Shown here piece after piece: positions 1 through 13,307 of a stretch of DNA of 64,000 nucleotides. A program made the position numbers and the translations under genes. How positions within the stretch are numbered: position 1 is the first letter of the stretch; every line of letters begins with the position of its first letter. The stretch is from Thamnaconus septentrionalis (taxonomy: Eukaryota > Chordata > Actinopteri > Tetraodontiformes > Monacanthidae). The stretch is taken from NCBI GenBank assembly GCA_009823395.1, contig CM020503.1, positions 2,548,501-2,612,500 on the forward strand, written 5' to 3'. The notes under the pieces were generated by a model. The model did no database searches. It was not told the origin of the DNA and saw only the letters and a list, made by a program, of their open reading frames with translations.

Positions 1-2195
1 AAAAAATGCTGGCATTTTGTCTTGGGTTCTGGTTTACTAATGTTCATTGCAGTCGTGCTAAGAGCTAACGGTAGTTAACACTGAAACCTTTCTCACTTCT
101 TGCAACTGAGAGCACAAACCAGTTTATCTATATTTTACAAACATATAAATTACAAGTGCAGTGCCTGTCGTGAAGTGTGTGCTAATTTTAAATGTGCTCT
201 ACAAGGGATTTGTAATCTATGTGACTGGACTACAAAACACACAGCCTGGCTTTTCACACCACCTGGCTATAGTCTAGCACAGCTAGACAAAGGTTATTGG
301 TATCACGAGAGCAATACAAGCATGTGCACAGGCGCATGCACGCACACAAACACACACACGCGCACACACTCTATAAAGAGCTAGATTGTTTTTGTTTTTT
401 GCTGTTAGTAGTTGGTATGTGGTCCAATATATGGACACATTTCTCTACACAACATTTCTTTCCTGTCTTGGTGGGTTTACATGAGGTCAGACTGAGACAC
501 TATGGTTGCTTCTCCACTTGGAAAAAAAGGTTCCAGACCTCACTGACTTCCTCAAACAGCCCTGCAGCAGTTCACGGTTCACTTTAGCTGCTCGAGTAAA
601 AGAAAATGAACGTCACATTGGCATGAGGTTCTTGACTCAATAGTATTTTTATCATTCAAAAGCCTTCAGGTTGTTGTTTTCTTCCACTGTGAGGAGTCAG
701 TGAGTTGTGTTGTGACACTTTAGCCTCAGCGTAGACACACATCCACACATAGCCTCCACATAAAGAAGAAATGAGAGCTAATGCCCAACAGTAGTCGAGA
801 TATATATATATATATATATATTTTTTTTTTTGTAGCATTTTCTATTTAATCTTACTGCTGAATCGTGTTCTCCTCCTTGGAAAGAGTAATTTGCTGAATT
901 AAAACAAATTTTGTTTGATAAATACATTAAATAATGTGTCCTAATTAAGGAGCAACAGTCTTTGGTTTGAAACAGAAGTGTCGGTGTAGTTGAGCTTCAG
1001 TTAGGCAGAGCAGAGGGACGCGGGAACTGCAGCTACATTGCTGTCTTTCCTTCCACTCCACTAAGTCAAAGGGATCCGGTGGTCGAGCGGAGGATGCAGC
1101 GAGTGACGAGGGAGAAATGAGTGACAGAGTTTGTGAAGTTGTGAATGCTGCAGCTAGTTTTAAATGCAGCATTTTAGAGCATTTGGCTCTCAAGGAGTGA
1201 CAGAGGAGGACAGACAGAGAGGGAACGATACAAACTGCTGAGCTGCAATTAATAAACAGCAGTAAATACATATTATATTATATATATATATAATAAATAC
1301 ATATTGTGACTGTCAATTGTTTCAGATTGCAGAGGCTGCAGTTGTCTTTTTTATACACATGATATCCAGCTTTGGGATGAAATTTCAGAATGCACCTTAA
1401 GTGCACCTTCCCTTTTCAACGCACATGTTCCATCATTCAGTGTCTCAGCACTAACATGCTTATGGCAAAAACTTTAACAGGAAAAATCACAAAGACAAGT
1501 GTCTGATCCATTAAAGGCCCCTGTGACTGTTCTGGTTCAATGTTCATCGTGCTGTTCGCATTCAGGCTTCATGAGACCAAGACGACGCCGAACAAACACT
1601 GACATGTTTTGCTGTGACAAGTCCCCCACTGTTGTCAGCATGCATCTGCATGCTTCTATTGAAAAGCCTTACTTTAATATTACAACATATCTTTTTCATG
1701 CTTTCCATAGATTTCACACCAAAGTCAAATATCCCTAAATTAGTGTGAGTGGTTTTTGCACCAAGTCCCATCATACTGCATGCGAGCTATCTCGGTTCCC
1801 AAGGTGTTATAGTGACATTTTGATGTTGTTGCACGCCAGCCAGTGCTAGTATGTGCACTCTGAGGATGAGTGACCTTTAATTTCCCCACCGGCATCACTC
1901 TTTTCACTCATTATCCAATTGGCTCAATCGTCTGGGCCCCCCCGTATCGACCTGTTTGTCTCCCTGTATATGATCCTGTGTGATTGTGTGCGCTGGGAAG
2001 TGGGGTGTGTGTGTGTAGGGGGTGGGGGTGGAGGTGGGGGTGCTCTCAGGTGCTGGTGGGGAGCTCATTTCTCTGCAGGCGCTGAGCTGATGAAAAGCCC
2101 CGGTGTTAATGACTGCGGCTCTTCTCTGCGTGCCAACTCATCCATCACTATGAGGCCGGGGACTGAACAAAGAGCGCAAATGTAAACAGTTCAAC

Positions 2196-2215
2196 TGTGT
2201 GTGTGTGTGTGCACG

Positions 2216-2303
<88 letters not shown>
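2196..2303. repeat. Compound (TG)n/(GA)n microsatellite
   Basis: A TG run with one CACG interruption passes directly into about 40 uninterrupted GA units. Apparent ORFs over it (Arg-Glu or Ser-Leu repeats) are artefacts. Confidence 0.97.
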
Positions 2304-2306
<3 letters not shown>

Positions 2307-2354
2307 GAATTCCCTGACAGACTGTCTGCGTGTGACAGCCGTCCTGTGCGCGCG

Positions 2355-2425
2355 GCGTCCCGCCACTGCGTCCCACCACTGCGTCCCACCACTGCGTCCC
2401 GCCACTGCGTCCCGCCACTGCGTCC
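2355..2425. repeat. 13-bp minisatellite, about 5.5 copies
   Basis: The unit gcgtcccRccact is repeated head to tail five and a half times, with only an A/G change at one position. It is GC-rich and lies just downstream of the GA microsatellite. Confidence 0.95.
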
Positions 2426-2490
2426 TGTTATCTCCTCCTATTCGCAGCAAAGTGGCACTCAGCAAGACGGCAACACTTCCTGCTCCTGGC

Positions 2491-2527
2491 GAGTGAGAGA
2501 GTGAGTGAGTGAGTGAGTGAGTGAGTG
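2491..2527. repeat. (GAGT)n microsatellite
   Basis: A tandem GAGT run of about nine units with one GAGA variant. Confidence 0.95.
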
Positions 2528-4199
2528 CGAGGCCGAGGCGGGGCGCCGCCAGCCAGCCCTCACCCCCACCCCCGGGCTGCTCCCTCTGATTTTGACAAAT
2601 CATCCTGACGTTAATCCCTTTTCCTTCACGCTCAGGTGCATTTCCCTCGCTTTACATTTCACTGAAGCTACCGGCGAGTTTTTTTTTAATTCATAGTCTT
2701 TTGTCACTTTTAGCTTTCTATGCTATCAGCCAGCAGTTGTGTGGAGGAAAAAAATCTTTCTTGCTTCTGCACAGTGAGGAGTCTCTGCTCCCCCTCCTCT
2801 GCTCCTCTCATGTTCTTTTTTTGGCTCCCTATTTCCAGCTGTATCCCCTTTGTGCTGATCACCCCCCCTCCCTACAACCCCACCCCACCCCTCCCCACCT
2901 TACCACCACCACCATCATCTCTCTTCCTGAAAATCTCTCACCGGCTCCCCCGCCTTCATTTCCAGAGAGGAGGGTCATGAAATATTTAAGACTGTGCTGC
3001 CGTTAAATCCTATTTTTAGATGAGACAGAGCCTCCGTCTTCCCCTTTTTCTCTGTCTCTGGCTCTGGTGTGTGTGTGTGTGGGTGTGTGTGTGTGTGTGC
3101 GTGCGTGCGTGCACCGCACACAGCAGCAACTGCAGCGCTCCCTTCGCACAGCAGATGATCTGCATCTGTCACACACAACAGCAGGCTTCTGCAAACCCTC
3201 GTCCACGTGTTCCTCCTCGCTCTGACCACCACTCTGACGCTCCTCACAGACCTCGGGCATGTTGAAGCAAAGAACTGAAGGCTTTCTTTACTTTAGGTCA
3301 AACAGGATCTTCCCAAAACAGAAACTCTGATATCTGCTCATCAATTTCAGTCTTTTTATTGTCGTTATTTTGTGATTTTTCCTTTGATTATTTAATTTCT
3401 CACGCCAGCAGAATCCCCAGGGATCGACCCTTCTGGATAAAGGTTTATATTGCAGAAGCTGTAAGCTTTAGAAAATATGGAAAGCAGATGATGTATGTAA
3501 TAATAATTAGCCTGCAGACAAGTAGAGATAAAATCATCATTAGCTCTTTTGAATTAACATACAAATTAATCAAAATCGCTGTAGGTGTTGAAAAGGACGC
3601 CGAACAAAGAGAACTGGCTCTGAAAACGATTGTTCCTGCTAAGACGAAGCACCTTCGTCATCTCTTCTCGTTCCTTTTCATTCACATCTCCAACACTTTT
3701 TTTCAGCCACGTTTTTTCTCTCTCTTGCACGTCTCTCACCGGGATCGGAAAAGCAAAAATAACACAGTGTTAAATTATTTATTCGCACCATGTGACAAAC
3801 TGTGATAAAAAAAAATTCTCTCCATCTGCATCATCGGCAACTGAACTTCACCCCAGTGCACAAATCCTCAAAGGCTTGAAGGACGTATGAACATAGGAAG
3901 TGAGTTCTAGTGTGTGTCAGGTAAAAAAAAAAAAAAAAAAAAGTGTCACATTTTTGTCTCGCCTCCCCTGTGAGTGTTGGTCACGACCTGGTCACGACAG
4001 TGTTCCTGTCAATCCCTGCTGCATGCGATAGGCTCAGCCTTTGTTTCACTGTTGTGTATGTGTTTATATATGTGTTATGTAGCAGCAGTTAGCGTGTTGC
4101 CCTGCTGATCAACACCACCACCACCACCACCACTACCACTGCTGCTGCTGCTCATGTCCTCCAGAGACTAATGAAAAACTCTTGTTGGAAGATTGATTA

Positions 4200-4230
<31 letters not shown>

Positions 4231-4427
4231 TTATTTCAGTGAATCATTGACAGTTTTTTTTTTTTTTTAAACCTGCTGGACTCGGTCAACATTTTGATCA
4301 ATTCCTGATAGGAATTTACATCTGAGTTTTCATAAAATGTGTCAACTCTATTAGGACAAACTACATTACGGTTGAAAAGAGAGATTATAAGAGAGATACA
4401 TAGATAGATAGATACATAGATAGAATC

Positions 4428-4500
4428 ATATATATATATATATATATATATATACATTACATATACATTACATATACGTATACATTACATATACATATAT
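4428..4500. repeat. AT-rich simple repeat
   Basis: A TA run is followed by four near-identical copies of a short motif containing acattacatata. Confidence 0.85.
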
Positions 4501-5436
4501 TCGTTCTTCTGTTTGTTCGTTCGACCGCCATGTCGTTTATCGTAATAGAGTTGCCACATCAGTGAAATTGGCTGAAATGGCCAGACCCCAGACAGATCTC
4601 GTGGCCCGGACAGATTTTGCACCTACACCGGCACTCCAGTAGTTTGAAGACGGCACTGTGTGCAGGTAGCAGAGAGAAAACCAAACGTGGTGAATGCTAA
4701 AATACAAGGCTGGGGTTCACAGCTGGCGAGGTGACTTCAGGTCAAAACAACTGAAGGCCTTCATTTTACACTCACCCAGCTTTCAGCTTCAATCTTTCCC
4801 TTGAATTCATCACACTCTGTGAACACTTCATATATTTTTTTCCCTCCCAGATGGTTTCTGTGCAGATTTTTCTCTGCTGCTCAGAACTGACAGCCACCAT
4901 CACCACCACCACCACCACAAGGAGACAGATGTTTATTGGTTTGCCTCCGTCAGGCGGCAGCTGTCCTCTGCCTCCATTCATACCATCCTCATCCCCTCTG
5001 TTCACCACTCCTCCACCCGCTGTCCTTCTCCATCTTCCTCCGACCCACGTGTCGTTCTTCCGTCTCTCAGGATCTGTGTTGTGTGAGTCAGCAGCCCACA
5101 GACCGTTAATTGATCCGTCACTCTGATGCGGTCGTGTTGTGTTTCTGGCCCTGTGAGTGTTTGTCAGCTCCTGACGCCGCCGAAGGGACTGGAGTTCGAC
5201 AGCGTTTCGGTGACAGTTTGAAGAAAGAGGAGGCGAGACCCAGTCGGAAGAGCATGCGAATCCGAAACGAAATAAATGAAAAAAGGGCAAAGAATCTGAG
5301 ATATGAAAGTACAACGAAATGTGCAGTATTTTAAAACCGTTGACGTATTCGATGAGCGTTCTGGCTGTGTGTGTCTGTCGCTTGTTGGTCTCTTTTTCTG
5401 ATGACCAAAACACAACCTCTTGATTAATTTGCTATG

Positions 5437-5475
5437 TTAAAGGGGTAGCTCAACATTTTGGAAAGTTAACCCCTG
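5437..5475. mobile_element. Isolated end of a DNA transposon (fragment)
   Basis: The stretch ttaaaggggtagctcaac resembles the terminal inverted repeat seen at 15,453 (aaagggatagttcaaca). No partner end was found nearby, so it is probably a truncated relic. The family assignment rests on similarity by eye. Confidence 0.4.
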
Positions 5476-6989
5476 GATAACAGAGCACAGCACATTTCAG
5501 GCTAACTCTACTGTATATCATTCTTCTTTACTTCTACAATGATGCTGTATGGCATTGGTCAGTTGTCTGGTTTTAAGGAGTTGCTTTGTTTCCACTGTTG
5601 GTGAGCTGAAGACATCCAGTTCACCACCCAACAAATGGTTTGTCCTTTTGTGTGGGACATGTTGCCAGCATTTCCACCAGGTGCCACTCCTTTTTTTCCC
5701 AAACAGCAGAAAGTCCAACAGATTTCTAAAATGTTCCATCTGGCTCGTCTGCTTTCTTTTATTGTGTTGTTGGTTCTAATCACTGCTTTGTGGTGTGAAA
5801 TGACACTTGGCGTGTGTTTTCTGGTGCTGCTGACGTGGCCACGGCTCGTTGCTTCTCGATGCTGTTGAGCAACAAAGCAGATGTCTCAGTCCAGGTGTCG
5901 AGCTCCTGTTTGCAGCTGCTTCAGCCCACCGACAGCGACACCTTTTATTTGACAATCAAACCCAAAACAAAAGCCACTTCAAATGGTCACATGGTGACTG
6001 GCTTGTATTGTTTTCTTACACCGTTTCAGAATTTACAGAGAGTTGAACAGTGAGGCAGAGCAGAGGTGAGTGTGCCAAAGTGTGTTTTGTCAAGTATGGA
6101 ACAAGGGCACCAGCACTCTCTTATTGCCTCAGTCCGATCGGACAACTTAAGTGCATTAAAGCACGTTAGTCGGACTAAGATCGGAGTGTGATAACTTGGA
6201 TTGGAATCGGAGAACTCCGAGTTGGTGAGTCTGTAACCAGCCCCCGGGATCCAATATGCCGGCCCATACCTTTCAATGGAGACGCGCAGCTGGCACATTC
6301 TTTGAAAAAGATGTATATGCAGTAGTGTCACTTCCTGTCATGCCTCCGTAACTCACATGATGCACCAGAATGCATCAGCCAATCAGAATGAGCAGTGACA
6401 GGCTGGGAATAAACTCTTTTCTTGTATTTTTCTGGCCTTTCTCATTTTTTTGAACGATTAAAAGTCCATGGCCTTAAAATCTAGAATACAAAGATTTATT
6501 ATGAACCTTGTTTCAGGTCACAGACGTCCTCTCAGCCGTTTTACAGGCGTTTGTTTTTACATTGCGGTCTGTGGGGAAAAACGCTTTTGGGGCCAAATGG
6601 GGTTTTTGGCTGCAGTACACTGAGTGGCCACTACGAAAATAATTGCAGCGCTGACATATTGCCAGTCCGGTATCCAGTTCTTATAATACGTCCACGAGTC
6701 TGTAATGAAAGGAGGATGAGACAAGAAAAACAATGAGAGGTGGCGCCGAGCCGAGCCGTCTTTGTCTTCCCCGCCAAGGTCACCTCGTTCTGCTGAATCA
6801 AACATTTCACACTGATGGAAGGTAGATCCTCCTCCTCCTCCTCCTCCACCCCCACCGCCTCATCCTCCTCCATTGTCACCTGCTCCCACCACCACCCCAC
6901 CCCCTCTTGTTTTTCACCTCACATTCCACCTCTTCTCCGTCTCCCCCCTCCCTCCTTCCCTCCTCTCTTTCTGGGGCGCTGCGGATGCA

Positions 6990-7003
6990 GTTCCCATGGC
7001 AAC
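6990..7003. promoter_or_regulatory. RFX-type X-box candidate
   Basis: The sequence gttcccatggcaac fits the X-box pattern GTTNCCATGGNAAC bound by RFX transcription factors, and both half-sites are intact. It lies at the edge of a GC-rich, CpG-containing block inside the putative last myo1d intron. Binding is not shown; this is a motif match only. Confidence 0.5.
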
Positions 7004-7004
7004 C

Positions 7005-7350
7005 ATCAGCCAGCAAGCGGGCGTTTGTCTGATCCGCTCACGGTCCATTAATAACTCCGCCGGCTGCAGACGATAACGGCACATCTCGTACCCAGACCGC
7101 AGACGGGAAAGAATGGCGCCGCGGAAAGCCCGACCAAAAAAAAGCGGAGTTGGGAAGACGGGAGGGCGGCGCGAGGAGAGGAGGGGAGAGATTAGAGCGA
7201 GCGATGGAGGACAAAAGAGGGAAATCAGCACGTCTGCGGAAGACATCGGTCCTCTGTGCATTGTTTCACGGCCAAGCATGTCGACATCATCACAAAAAAA
7301 AAGCCTCAAAAGAACGCCGCGAGCGAGCTGTAGCGATGGCGGCCCATCAC
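7005..7350. promoter_or_regulatory. GC/CpG-rich block, possible enhancer or cryptic promoter
   Basis: Base composition rises sharply with many CpG dinucleotides, in contrast to AT-rich flanks. A short X-box-like motif abuts it. No coding exon is supported. A regulatory role is only a guess from composition. Confidence 0.3.
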
Positions 7351-8116
7351 TGGCCTTATTTTATTGCTTTTTATTCAGGCAGAAATCTTGTGCAGGCTTT
7401 GCACAAAAATTCTCTTTATGAGGCGATGATAGCGCTAATGAAACACGAGTGCGGCGCCGAACCCGGATTGTTGAATCAGCAGGAGTGATTTAGTTGCTTC
7501 AGCCCCCCATCTGCGGGGATCGTTTAACTGCAGCCGTTATATAACATTATAAGTTAAAGAGCGCTGACACTCATTGTCACGGGTTGTGCTGGGGCGTAGC
7601 GGGAGGTCGGCCGTACCGCGTCTCCGTGTCTCAGCTTTTGAAAGTGTTAAAAAAGAGAGGGGGGGGGGATTAAAAAACCTGCAGTCGTATATGAATGAAA
7701 GAGGTGTGACTGTGCGACATGGGCTGACCTACTTTTTCCGCCGCAGAGAAATGCAAGATTCCCTCCGAAGCGTCCCCGTGCCTCGCACACCGCAGCACCG
7801 CAGCACAGGCACGTCGAGCAGCCGCGAAGCCACCAACTCAGAGCTGGCAGCGGAGTTGGTGGTTTTATCCTTCTAACCCAGTATAGGCTCGTATGTGTGT
7901 GTAATTGCTCTCATCTGCAGTGTTAATTATCCTCTTGAGGCAAAGCTGTCTCAAGAGAGGCACTCTCACTTATCCTGCAAGTTTTTTGTTGACATCCTCA
8001 CTGTTGTTGTTGTTGTTGTAATGAAAACAGTGCACCGTTTAGTTTTAGTCGATCACGGAAAAACAACATGAACTGCGCTGAAGGTGAAAGGAAACACTGG
8101 CACTAAGCTCTCAAGC

Positions 8117-8156
8117 TGTGTGTGTGAAATCAAGATATCTTGATTTCACACACACA
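8117..8156. repeat. Perfect 40-bp palindrome
   Basis: The 20-base left arm (tgtgtgtgtgaaatcaagat) is followed with no spacer by its exact reverse complement. The dyad centre is between 8,136 and 8,137. It could extrude as a cruciform. It is not flanked by recognisable transposon genes. Confidence 0.97.
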
Positions 8157-11100
8157 AATCCCAGCTAGTGTCATTGTTGTTCAGATTAAACATTGAACAT
8201 TTCCGTCGCATTTGTTACTGTTATGCCTTTGCCCCTCTGATGCAACCCAGGAAATGTGCTGAACTGAAAGCTTGTTATTATCACTGGCAGATCAATCGTC
8301 TCTGAGTCAGAGCAAGGAAGCCTCATTTCGAAAACTCAAACAGCAAGAAATGGGAAATCTCATTTATGTGGTTCAGTTTTGTTCCAGCACAATATTTGGC
8401 TCTTTTGCAGAAATTGCAGCAATATTTTTCAAATTGAATTGTGGGGAATCAGTTAATGAGGATTATGATGAGATTTTTGTTTTTGTTGGTTTTAGCCTGA
8501 AATGTAGCACCATTAACTACATGTGTGTGTATTGCCTTAAATTTGTTGTGCAGACAAAAGATTCAGAACTACAAAGACAAAAAAAAACAACAACACATTA
8601 CAGTAAATTTAAAATGACAGCGTCAGTCCACTGTCTTTAATCTCCCCCTCTGGGCTGTTCACCTCCAGGGGTGAAGGGGAAGAGAGGGGCCGCAGCCAAT
8701 CGCCTGCCTGCATCTCACCCCATCCTCTGCATTCTCTTCTCTCACACCAACTGCATTCATGTCCTCCATCAACACATCCATAAACCTCCACTCTGCTCTT
8801 CCTCCAGGCCTCATGCCTGACATGTTTTAGGTCATTTAGGTTTTCCATCCAGACCAGAATGCTTACTGCCCAGAACAACTGCTTCAGGTTCCAGAGTGGA
8901 TAAATATGAAGACTTAACATTGGGCTGGAACATTTTTGCCTGAAAACGACTTGAAACATATGCATAAAGCCAGCACTGTATTTACAAACTGAGGTTCGTA
9001 ACCAATGCTAACAGGAAGGCAGACGTGTTGGTTGAGACCAACTTCAGGGTCCAGCTCCTTCTCTTCAGCTAATGCTAGTAGGTTACAGCCAAAACATTCA
9101 CTATCTGCTGGATAGGTAACACTGATGTTGTTCTGGAGCTGCTGCTGCTGCTGCTCCTTCTTTTGTTCATATACACCCTGCTAGCTTTATGCACATTGGC
9201 TCTTCTCCATTTTGAGGTCCAAGGGTTCGACAGGCCTGGCATATATAGTACAGCGGTTTCAGTCAACTCTGGTCGTTTCGTCTGAACCCTGACATTTTTG
9301 TAGGCAATTCCTCTTTTACGGAACACTCTTTGAAACTGGTAAAGATAAAGATCAGACAGCATCAGCAGCATCAGCAGCATCCCGTCTCTGTGTGAACATA
9401 GTCTCTGTCTGACCTCTCTGGCTTTATGCCATTAAGAAAGCTTGGCTGATATAAAATGTATTGCTAATATTGAACCAACTTTCAGAAATTCAGGTAAAGG
9501 AAATGGAAATGTGATTCCTCCCCTACTACTGCTATTTTCAATGCAGTATTTTAAGACTGTTGCCATTTGCTGTGTCTGTTTGTTCAGTGAGACATGCAGG
9601 ATGTGGACGGTGAGAGCTTGTTGTTGTTTTGTTTAACAGTCTTCTCCATAGCAACATTTCACCATATTTTTTTCAGAGCTTCCATCAAGCGCTTTTATTT
9701 TCAAATCAAAAACTGATGCATGATGAAAACCAAACTAATTGTTCATTTAGAGTGAACATTCATGCTAGTAACACAAACATACAGTAAAACAATACACGCA
9801 ATGAGCTGAGCTTCCCCTGCTAAATAAAATCCTTAAATTCAAATCCTTAAATTGAAAACAGCCATATAGAGGAGGTCCACGCAGGACCAAGTCCATGTAG
9901 ATGGGAGTTATATTTAATCTGAGCTGCACTCAGGCTGGATGTACATCCTCCCACTGTGGTCGGGCGTCACTTTAGATAAAAGCATCACTTAGACTGGAAC
10001 CTTCCGTGTTCTGCGGACTCCCTGTTCCCACTGACCTCCTCGTGTACCCCGTAATCCCCCACCCAGCCCCAGCCATGCTGCTTTTTCACCCAGCAACAGC
10101 ACCCCACCGTCCCCCCTGCCAGCCAGCAACACCCCATCCCCCTCTCTCCTCCTCCGCCATCACCTCCCCTCCTCCCTCCTTTCCCACCATTCCCTTCTGT
10201 TGTTGCGTGTCACCACATCCACAGTGTTCTGCAACATTTTTTTTTTTTTTACACGTTTTGTTCTTTTTCAGTGAGATGCAAACAGCGTAAACTGAGATCT
10301 TATTAAAAAATAATTTTTAGGTTTTCATAACTGTGTATCCACACCGAAAATGAAGTTTGCCCCGATGCATTGCTGCTTTGTTTTGAACATTGTCCTAAAC
10401 CCCATCCTTTCCTGTCAACACACAGGAATCACTCATTATTCATCTGGATCAATTGTCTGATTTCTTTTCTACTTGTTAAAGTAATTGTGTCACGTACCAT
10501 GAGGGAGATAATGTCATGAATATCCATTTACATGTCTTGCTTCCATCTTACTGCATGAAAATGCCATTTAACAAAATCATTTGGAATATTTCACAAAGAA
10601 AATGCATCTCTGCAAATGTTTGGGAACTGTTGCCCTCTCTGGTGGATATAACAAAAGGAAACAAGAACAAATAAAAGTATTGTCCTGCGAGGTCCAGAAA
10701 ATAATCAATATTTTACAAATATGAGTCTACAAACTCAGTTTAGTTGAGGTAAAAATATAGCTTTTTCCCTCTAGTTTCAACTAATTACAAGGACATTTGC
10801 TGGTTCATTTCCAAGGTAATTGAACGCTGCAGAGGAAAAGCATCTCTTTATAAAATGAACCCTGAACTGAAAATCTTTTTTTGGCTGCTTAGCAACAGTG
10901 TTTGAATACATATGAGTGTCGGTTGTTATTATTAGCTCTGCTTTGCATTATTATAATAATAATAATTATTAGACTATTGAATGGTCAAGAGTCTAGGACA
11001 AGATCTCATCTTGATGTAATTCAATTATTTCCATTTTAAAATCAACCTTTAAACATGATGTTACTGCTGTTGTTCCACCCTGACGCTGATTTACTGTTGA

Positions 11101-13205
11101 CTCCGAAAAGAAACAAAAAAAATCCTCAACCCCATGCGTCCTCTTGTCAGCAAATGGGAACAGATGAGCCGTTGACTGAGCCATTGATTGCCCTTAATGA
11201 ACAAAATCTGAGACAGTGCCACTTTAAAAGAAACTGAGCCATTTCCCTTTGGTAATGAGCAACTAATTGCGGCCGCCTGCCCGTCTCTTCTGCTTTGACT
11301 CTGTGTGCGTTGGCTCATTGATCGGCCAAATGTGTTTCTAGCCCCGCTCAGCCTTGAGTCCTTTCAGGAGGCTGAGGACACAGCTGAGCAGCTCAGCTCC
11401 CTGCTTGTGCCGCTGCGGAGTCGACCTCCAGCGAGTAAACACACACTTGTTTAACTCCCCCTCCGCCACGGTCACCGCCTGCTGTGAGTCTATTACGACT
11501 CGGCCTCGCCATCTGTGGAGCTCCACCTCTGTCTTCCCTGGAGACACTTTGGTTTTTTTGTCTGTTTCCGGTTTCTTTTTCCCGTCTCCTGCTGGGCAGC
11601 AGCGGTGGAGGGTTGTGTCACAGCTTGCAGGGGAGGATCCTTATTGACGTCCATCGCTCACCTGCTGTCTAATGGCACAAAGTCATCGTCTCCGGGTGCT
11701 GCGTGGAGCAGCTGGACTCTTCTTAGTCCTCAAGTGCCTAAAATGTTGTTAGAAAGAACTCTTCATACCAGCGATGCTCCGGGGCTGTGCATTCGGTTAA
11801 TGTAACATCCCTTTTGCTGAGCCAAGTAAGGTGCCACTCTGTAACCTTGACCTGAAATTTTCTCATCTGAATCGTTCAGGGTATCACCATCCCAGTCAGT
11901 GTCCTTTGACCAAACAATGGCAGCATCCGCAAGGGAGATTCTCTGTCATGTAGGAAGTTGCTGCAGTCAGTCTGGGTAATTTTACCAGAACGTGATTTCC
12001 TCATTAAGGGAGAAGAGCGAGGAAGGGCTTTTTTTCTGCTCACGATAGGCTTTGACAATAGTGACTGTGGACCAACTGGTAGGAAAGACAGCTGATTGGC
12101 CTTCAATGGGACTGACTAAAGGCTCATAACCATTCTAATGTATGTTGTTATTGTTTCCCAGAAGGACGTGGATCCATAAAATGGAGATTTGGGAAACGTT
12201 CCATCTGTTTTCTCCAGGTTGTCTGCACAATGCAGCTCTGTTCTGCATCACTTTGAAGAGAATCCAATGTATTGAGAGACAAGAGTGTGGGTGGAACAGC
12301 TTTGTGTCTGCTTACTTGATGTTTGTCTACTCATCAGTGTCTAAGACGAACCGCACAAGATCCTCATTGGTGAGATGGTGTTTGGCTGGTACCTGCTCTG
12401 AACCTTTGTTCAAGGCGTGTGCATGACGGGAAGAGTTGTGTTTTTTTTTGTTCCAACCAAGAAGCAGACAAACTGAGGAAATGTGAGCATAAAATATTTA
12501 TAATCTCACATCACAAAAGGCTTTTTTTTCCCACCTCCCTGGTGGGCCTCCATTCCCCGAGCACGGCTTCTTGCTTACTGTGCATGAAAGAGCTGCAATA
12601 GCTTTGCATATTAACAAGCAGCGGCCGATTCTTGCTTGAGTCTTCTGCTCATGCTTGGTCCATGCTCTAACAGAGCCTCCAGAGAGTTTCACCAATCAGC
12701 TCTCATAATATCCTCCAGCGAGTCTCACGGGTCTTACGGCTCTCTTATCTTTGACGATTGTGTTTTGTTTTTGTATTTTTATTTCAACTTTTGACTTGTT
12801 TTCTTTTCCTCCTCCTCCTCTTTGTCTCCTGCAGTGGCCCGCAGGGTGGTTCTGTTGCTTTCAAGCATGTTTGATGCTCAGTATGGCTTTAGCAGCTCCA
12901 CCCCTGAACTCCTGAGGAAAAAAAAAACCCTGACCTTACTATTTTCCCCTCTAAACACATTTTAATCAATACACTCTTTTTGTTGTTGCTGCTGCTGCTG
13001 CCGTTTTCTCCATTTTTTAATGACCTACTTCAGTAATCTTTGCTCACTTCTCTGCAGCGAGAAGGAAAAAAAATGCAACAGCTGTGAAAAGAAATGCAAA
13101 TAGGACATGAAGGAGATAATGCAGTAGCTGTGCTGCTCTTGCTGAGTGTGTGCTGCTGTTTGCTGGAACAACTGGATGCACCAAACAAAGACAGTCAGGG
13201 TTTCT

Positions 13206-13307
<102 letters not shown>

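Noticed and set aside
1919..2603. Several ORFs over the GA and minisatellite region
   Set aside because: They are low-complexity translations of tandem repeats.
4200..4500. Regularly spaced short repeats suggestive of an array
   Set aside because: They are simple-sequence repeats in a vertebrate genome, with no repeat-spacer structure.
9224..9240. A ggttcga stretch suggesting a tRNA T-arm
   Set aside because: No matching acceptor, D or anticodon stem could be built around it.
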